DNA of 23,613 nucleotides from Methanobacteriota archaeon (lineage in GTDB: Archaea > Thermoplasmatota > Poseidoniia > Poseidoniales > Poseidoniaceae): assembly GCA_002728035.1 (NCBI GenBank), contig PBUZ01000002.1, forward strand, positions 1 to 23,613. Reading direction: 5' to 3'. Of the stretch, positions 21,801 through 23,613 are shown one piece after another. The notes under the pieces were generated by a model that searched no databases, had not been told where the DNA came from, and was given only the letters and a program-made list of their open reading frames with translations. Positions within the stretch are counted from its first letter, which is position 1, and every line of letters begins with the position of its first letter. The position numbers were made by a program, and so were the translations under genes.

Positions 21801-23613
21801 TCAGCAATCTCGACATCGGCGCCCAAGTCGGTGAGAACGGCGGCGACATCGTCAGCATGGAAATGTCGGGTGACACGCTCATGGTCAGCGTCGTGTCTGG
21901 TCAATGGTGGGACGCCGACGGTTCTGGAGGCATCGCTCGATGGGACACCATCACCTCAACGTTTGAAACCAACATTCTTCCCACGGGATCCATTGACCGA
22001 GTCACAGCCTACGAATCTTCCAACGGGAACACGTGGGTGTCATGGGGCGAACTCAAGCTCGACCTCTACGACAGTTCCCAGACACTGGTCAATTCGTGGA
22101 CCAACCTTGGGTTTCCCATTCGCGGCATTGTGGAACACAATGGTGAGACGCTCTTTGCTACAGAAGACGGTATTGAACGGTACAACGAGAACACCAACAC
22201 GTGGAACACCACGTGGGAAGCCGGGAACGGGCTGCCCAGCAACGCTGGCGACATTTTCTACGAACTTTGGACCGATGGTACGCACCTGGTCGTTGGTGGT
22301 GCAGACTTCACCGGCTTTGGTCAATTCCGAGAAGGGATCATCTCACACCGTAACGGTGCTGGTGCGTGGACGGCTTACCCCGCCGATTCGAACAACAACA
22401 TTCCAGACGGCTACCCTATTTCCATGGAAATGTGCGGCGGCATGCTGAACATCGCCATGTACAACAACAACGGTGGTATTGCTCGCATTGACTTGCAAAA
22501 CGCCACGGTCAATTCTGGCTTTGACAGGAGTCAACTCGACGGGACCGCCCCCGCCTCGGTCACCTGCGATAACCAAGACACCCTCTACATCGGCTACTAC
22601 AACGACAACCAACCCATCAGCCGTTACAGTTACGCAACCTCTGCGTTCATCTCAAGTTTGACCTCCGCAAGCCATGGCCTTCCAAGCGATCGCGTTTGGT
22701 ACGATGCCCTGTCGCACTCAGGTACCCAACTCATTGTCGGGCATGCTGTCGGAAACTTTGGTTCAAACCTCATCGCGGGTGGCTACTCAACCTTGGTAGC
22801 GAGCGGTGCAACGGCTCTCCAGGCTCAGGTTCAAGGAGCAGGCTCACCGGTGACCTCGCTCCAGTGGCTGAGTGGAACCTCGGAGTGGTTGATCGGTCGC
22901 GCCGGTGGCTCGTCTGGCTACAGCGAAGTCGCCACCCTCTCAACCGCAGGACGTCAAACGGTGGTGGACCTTCCCGGGCTCGTCAGTGGTCAAGTATCCA
23001 CGATGGTGGCCAACGCCACACACCTGTGGGTTTCAACCGGAACATCCGCCACCACAGGAAACTTTGGTGGCACCGGAACCGGCTTGCTCCAAGGAACCTT
23101 CCTACCCAACGGAACGGTTGAGTGGGAATACGGCTGGACCCTCCCCGGCAATACGGTAGCCAGTGACTTCCACCTTCACGGAACGGACCTGTACATCGCA
23201 TCCTCCCCTGGCGGCATGCTCAAACTTGACACCCGAACCAAGCTCATCTCCAACATCGGTGGTTCCCTTCACACCAAATTTGACACGATGCACGTCTACA
23301 ACAACGAATTGGTCGTCGGCCTCGCTGGTGAAGGTGGCAGCCCGCCCGGTGTGCAAATGTTCGATCCAAACACCGACCAGTTCGGTAACGGTCGCCTCAT
23401 CGCAGGCTTGCCCTCGAACATCGTGAACGGATTCACAGCAACCAGCGATGTGCTCTACATCGCAACCAACGGCGGTATCGGTCGTTGGAATTACACTACC
23501 AACGACTGGATGGATTCCATCACCGTCGGCAACGGGCTCCCGGCCGACATCGTCGAAGATGTGCAGGTCGTTGGCTCAACCATCTACATGGCCACGCCCT
23601 CAGGTCTCTTTGT
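18893..23613 (+). CDS. Giant secreted multi-repeat beta-propeller surface protein (3' end beyond window)
   Basis: The frame is open for 1,573 codons from the ATG at 18893 to the window edge with no stop or visible frameshift. Residues 1-~43 form a Sec signal peptide: a Lys/Arg/His-rich start, the core 'MVLLMVLMSMGPLLTV' and a likely cut after 'VSAHA'. A beta-sandwich-like domain (~45-170) follows, then a long run of propeller blades with the theme 'LYIGTxxGxxRYxxxxxxW', e.g. 'AYIGTEGLGVLRYNITSNTW', 'AYVATENKGVLRYDITNDSW' and 'LYIGTADGTGIMRYN', often followed by 'NGLPSN'-type loops. This resembles the two-component-regulator propeller (Reg_prop) repeat, but no histidine kinase is visible. Asn/Thr/Ser richness fits an extracellular, perhaps glycosylated, protein. 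Binding or adhesion is an inference. A C-terminal anchor, if any, lies beyond the window. Confidence 0.85.
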   Translation, partial: MKRASHVKKGASHRHRALGMVLLMVLMSMGPLLTVPTVSAHAEPSGVTWPLEGSNDTGWVRLDTTGANPLTGQQATADWNLSFAPGALLSNVSLEIRASGQNGMTMEQPLLTVNGMGTSLFDWSGLGVLGEADGFASGSTYSGRMNPNSNSGSGWDLPSDAVITEMVIEALAPADPLVSLAPLAFDLRASAVNPDTGLLYLAVNNELLLLHANNNPHVIDTYDFDNEGGVHDLVMDANGGLLHLLLGDGSFRAISLSDSSFQTPLADIDAQRFLMTSAGDVFAASGLGLSVWDGTAWNAVTTVTTTDGGTEALSMIEQNGVVYAGIEGVGVMRYDTATSSELSTWSSANTLHSDVITHMTTSGNQLLLGSADNGLARFDFAAGFWLSTWNSANWLSNNDIGGVERVGSMLYIMNGDAVHSYNTTSGVFSTTYSFADFNLSGDGGSLVAWPSVGGASPSHDALLVNDGSGSLAHLSPGQTPLFEGHLLLASGPASDEMTAVVEWNGVLYIGTADGTGIMRYNVNNAVWESPWGAGSDIVDLKTDGSSLFAATEFPTSIIEMSATGGTLATFASTGCYPSSATISGMYASASHIVASFDTGVFASIERSTGACTAYDTTNGLPTSFLGDVAIWGTTAYVATENKGVLRYDITNDSWLEPWGSTGINGVDNAPVAMVGDVLHLGLQGYGVARKDLSTGEILPPFTASNRGGTLPSDQIYALDTDGFNLYIGTQQGARKWDGNQMTSFGQGSSWQTRPQQFFDFAIESSSSGGSLYAGTNIGVCKYSIATMGINDCQNVYDGMPNWATYSVGYDSSYVYGGTTSGVGLITKSNFQHDKNWGQGTQTGNAVVEIMGDIAYIGTEGLGVLRYNITSNTWLTPFTEDNGVLDGGNDDVTGLVADIRPNLLWVGGDDGFQLINVTTGGEAYDIERSSSLYNANSAPHDMLIHNNILYYHGRTTGDEISRLDVANLTALSNLDIGAQVGENGGDIVSMEMSGDTLMVSVVSGQWWDADGSGGIARWDTITSTFETNILPTGSIDRVTAYESSNGNTWVSWGELKLDLYDSSQTLVNSWTNLGFPIRGIVEHNGETLFATEDGIERYNENTNTWNTTWEAGNGLPSNAGDIFYELWTDGTHLVVGGADFTGFGQFREGIISHRNGAGAWTAYPADSNNNIPDGYPISMEMCGGMLNIAMYNNNGGIARIDLQNATVNSGFDRSQLDGTAPASVTCDNQDTLYIGYYNDNQPISRYSYATSAFISSLTSASHGLPSDRVWYDALSHSGTQLIVGHAVGNFGSNLIAGGYSTLVASGATALQAQVQGAGSPVTSLQWLSGTSEWLIGRAGGSSGYSEVATLSTAGRQTVVDLPGLVSGQVSTMVANATHLWVSTGTSATTGNFGGTGTGLLQGTFLPNGTVEWEYGWTLPGNTVASDFHLHGTDLYIASSPGGMLKLDTRTKLISNIGGSLHTKFDTMHVYNNELVVGLAGEGGSPPGVQMFDPNTDQFGNGRLIAGLPSNIVNGFTATSDVLYIATNGGIGRWNYTTNDWMDSITVGNGLPADIVEDVQVVGSTIYMATPSGLF
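19480..23613 (+). repeat. Degenerate propeller-blade repeats within the giant surface gene
   Basis: About 40-70-residue units repeat with a loosely conserved (L/A/V)Y(I/V/A)G or YxAT strand, a 'GxGVxRY' or 'GIxRY' turn, then an aromatic W/F 8-10 residues later. Clear copies lie near 19855, 20410, 20797, 21060, 21190, 21454, 22150 and 23455. DNA identity between copies is low, so they are old duplications. The blade count, and whether they form one ring or several, cannot be set by eye. Confidence 0.55.

Noticed and set aside
18893..23613. Tandem DNA repeat or CRISPR-like array in the propeller gene
   Set aside because: The repetition is at protein level only, with divergent DNA and no constant spacer or repeat length.

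Overview
The window looks like a stretch of an archaeal chromosome, most likely a marine Thermoplasmatota of the Marine Group II/III type (Poseidoniales-like). This is an inference. It rests on archaeal-style promoters (an A/T-rich TTSAAA or TTATAT element 28-30 nt before the start codon of leading genes, implying leaderless mRNAs), Shine-Dalgarno sites mainly at internal or leadered genes, a DHH phosphoesterase, a PduO-type cobalamin adenosyltransferase, a very large secreted beta-propeller protein, and a strong admixture of bacterial-type metabolic genes. Coding density is high, genes occur on both strands, and I found no tRNA, rRNA, CRISPR array, IS element or phage gene.

Layout. 1-1031 (+) is the 3' part of a bacterial-type NADP isocitrate dehydrogenase. 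1142-4606 (-) is a 1,154-aa alpha-solenoid protein ending in a PIN nuclease domain. 4735-5205 (+) is a four-helix membrane protein. 5266-7345 (-) holds a purine-salvage pair: an AzgA-type purine permease downstream of adenine phosphoribosyltransferase. 7468-9795 (+) is an MMPL/RND exporter followed by a small coiled-coil protein (9844-10062). 10066-11055 (-) DHH phosphoesterase and 11107-11550 (+) Nudix hydrolase diverge from what looks like one shared core promoter. 11551-12755 (-) is a DUF2203 gene plus cob(I)alamin adenosyltransferase. 12851-13126 (-) is a small two-helix membrane protein. 13199-14419 (-) is RlmH plus a membrane protein. 14472-16428 (+) is a three-gene cluster diverging from rlmH: an unrecognised Trp-rich protein, a GST-fold protein resembling prostaglandin E synthase 2 (CPFC motif), and a decayed formylglycine-generating-enzyme-like domain with a C-terminal membrane anchor. 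16386-18710 (-) is a malic enzyme/phosphotransacetylase-like fusion. 18893 to the window end (+) is an open-ended secreted propeller protein of more than 1,570 residues.

How they fit together. Isocitrate dehydrogenase and malic enzyme both supply NADPH and link the TCA cycle to pyruvate. AzgA plus Apt take up adenine and convert it to AMP. The adenosyltransferase supplies adenosylcobalamin to an enzyme outside the window. The large propeller protein, the MMPL exporter and several small membrane proteins belong to the cell envelope. The least-described parts are the 14472-16428 cluster, the solenoid-PIN protein, the giant propeller, and the promoter architecture, which includes two candidate symmetric bidirectional core promoters.
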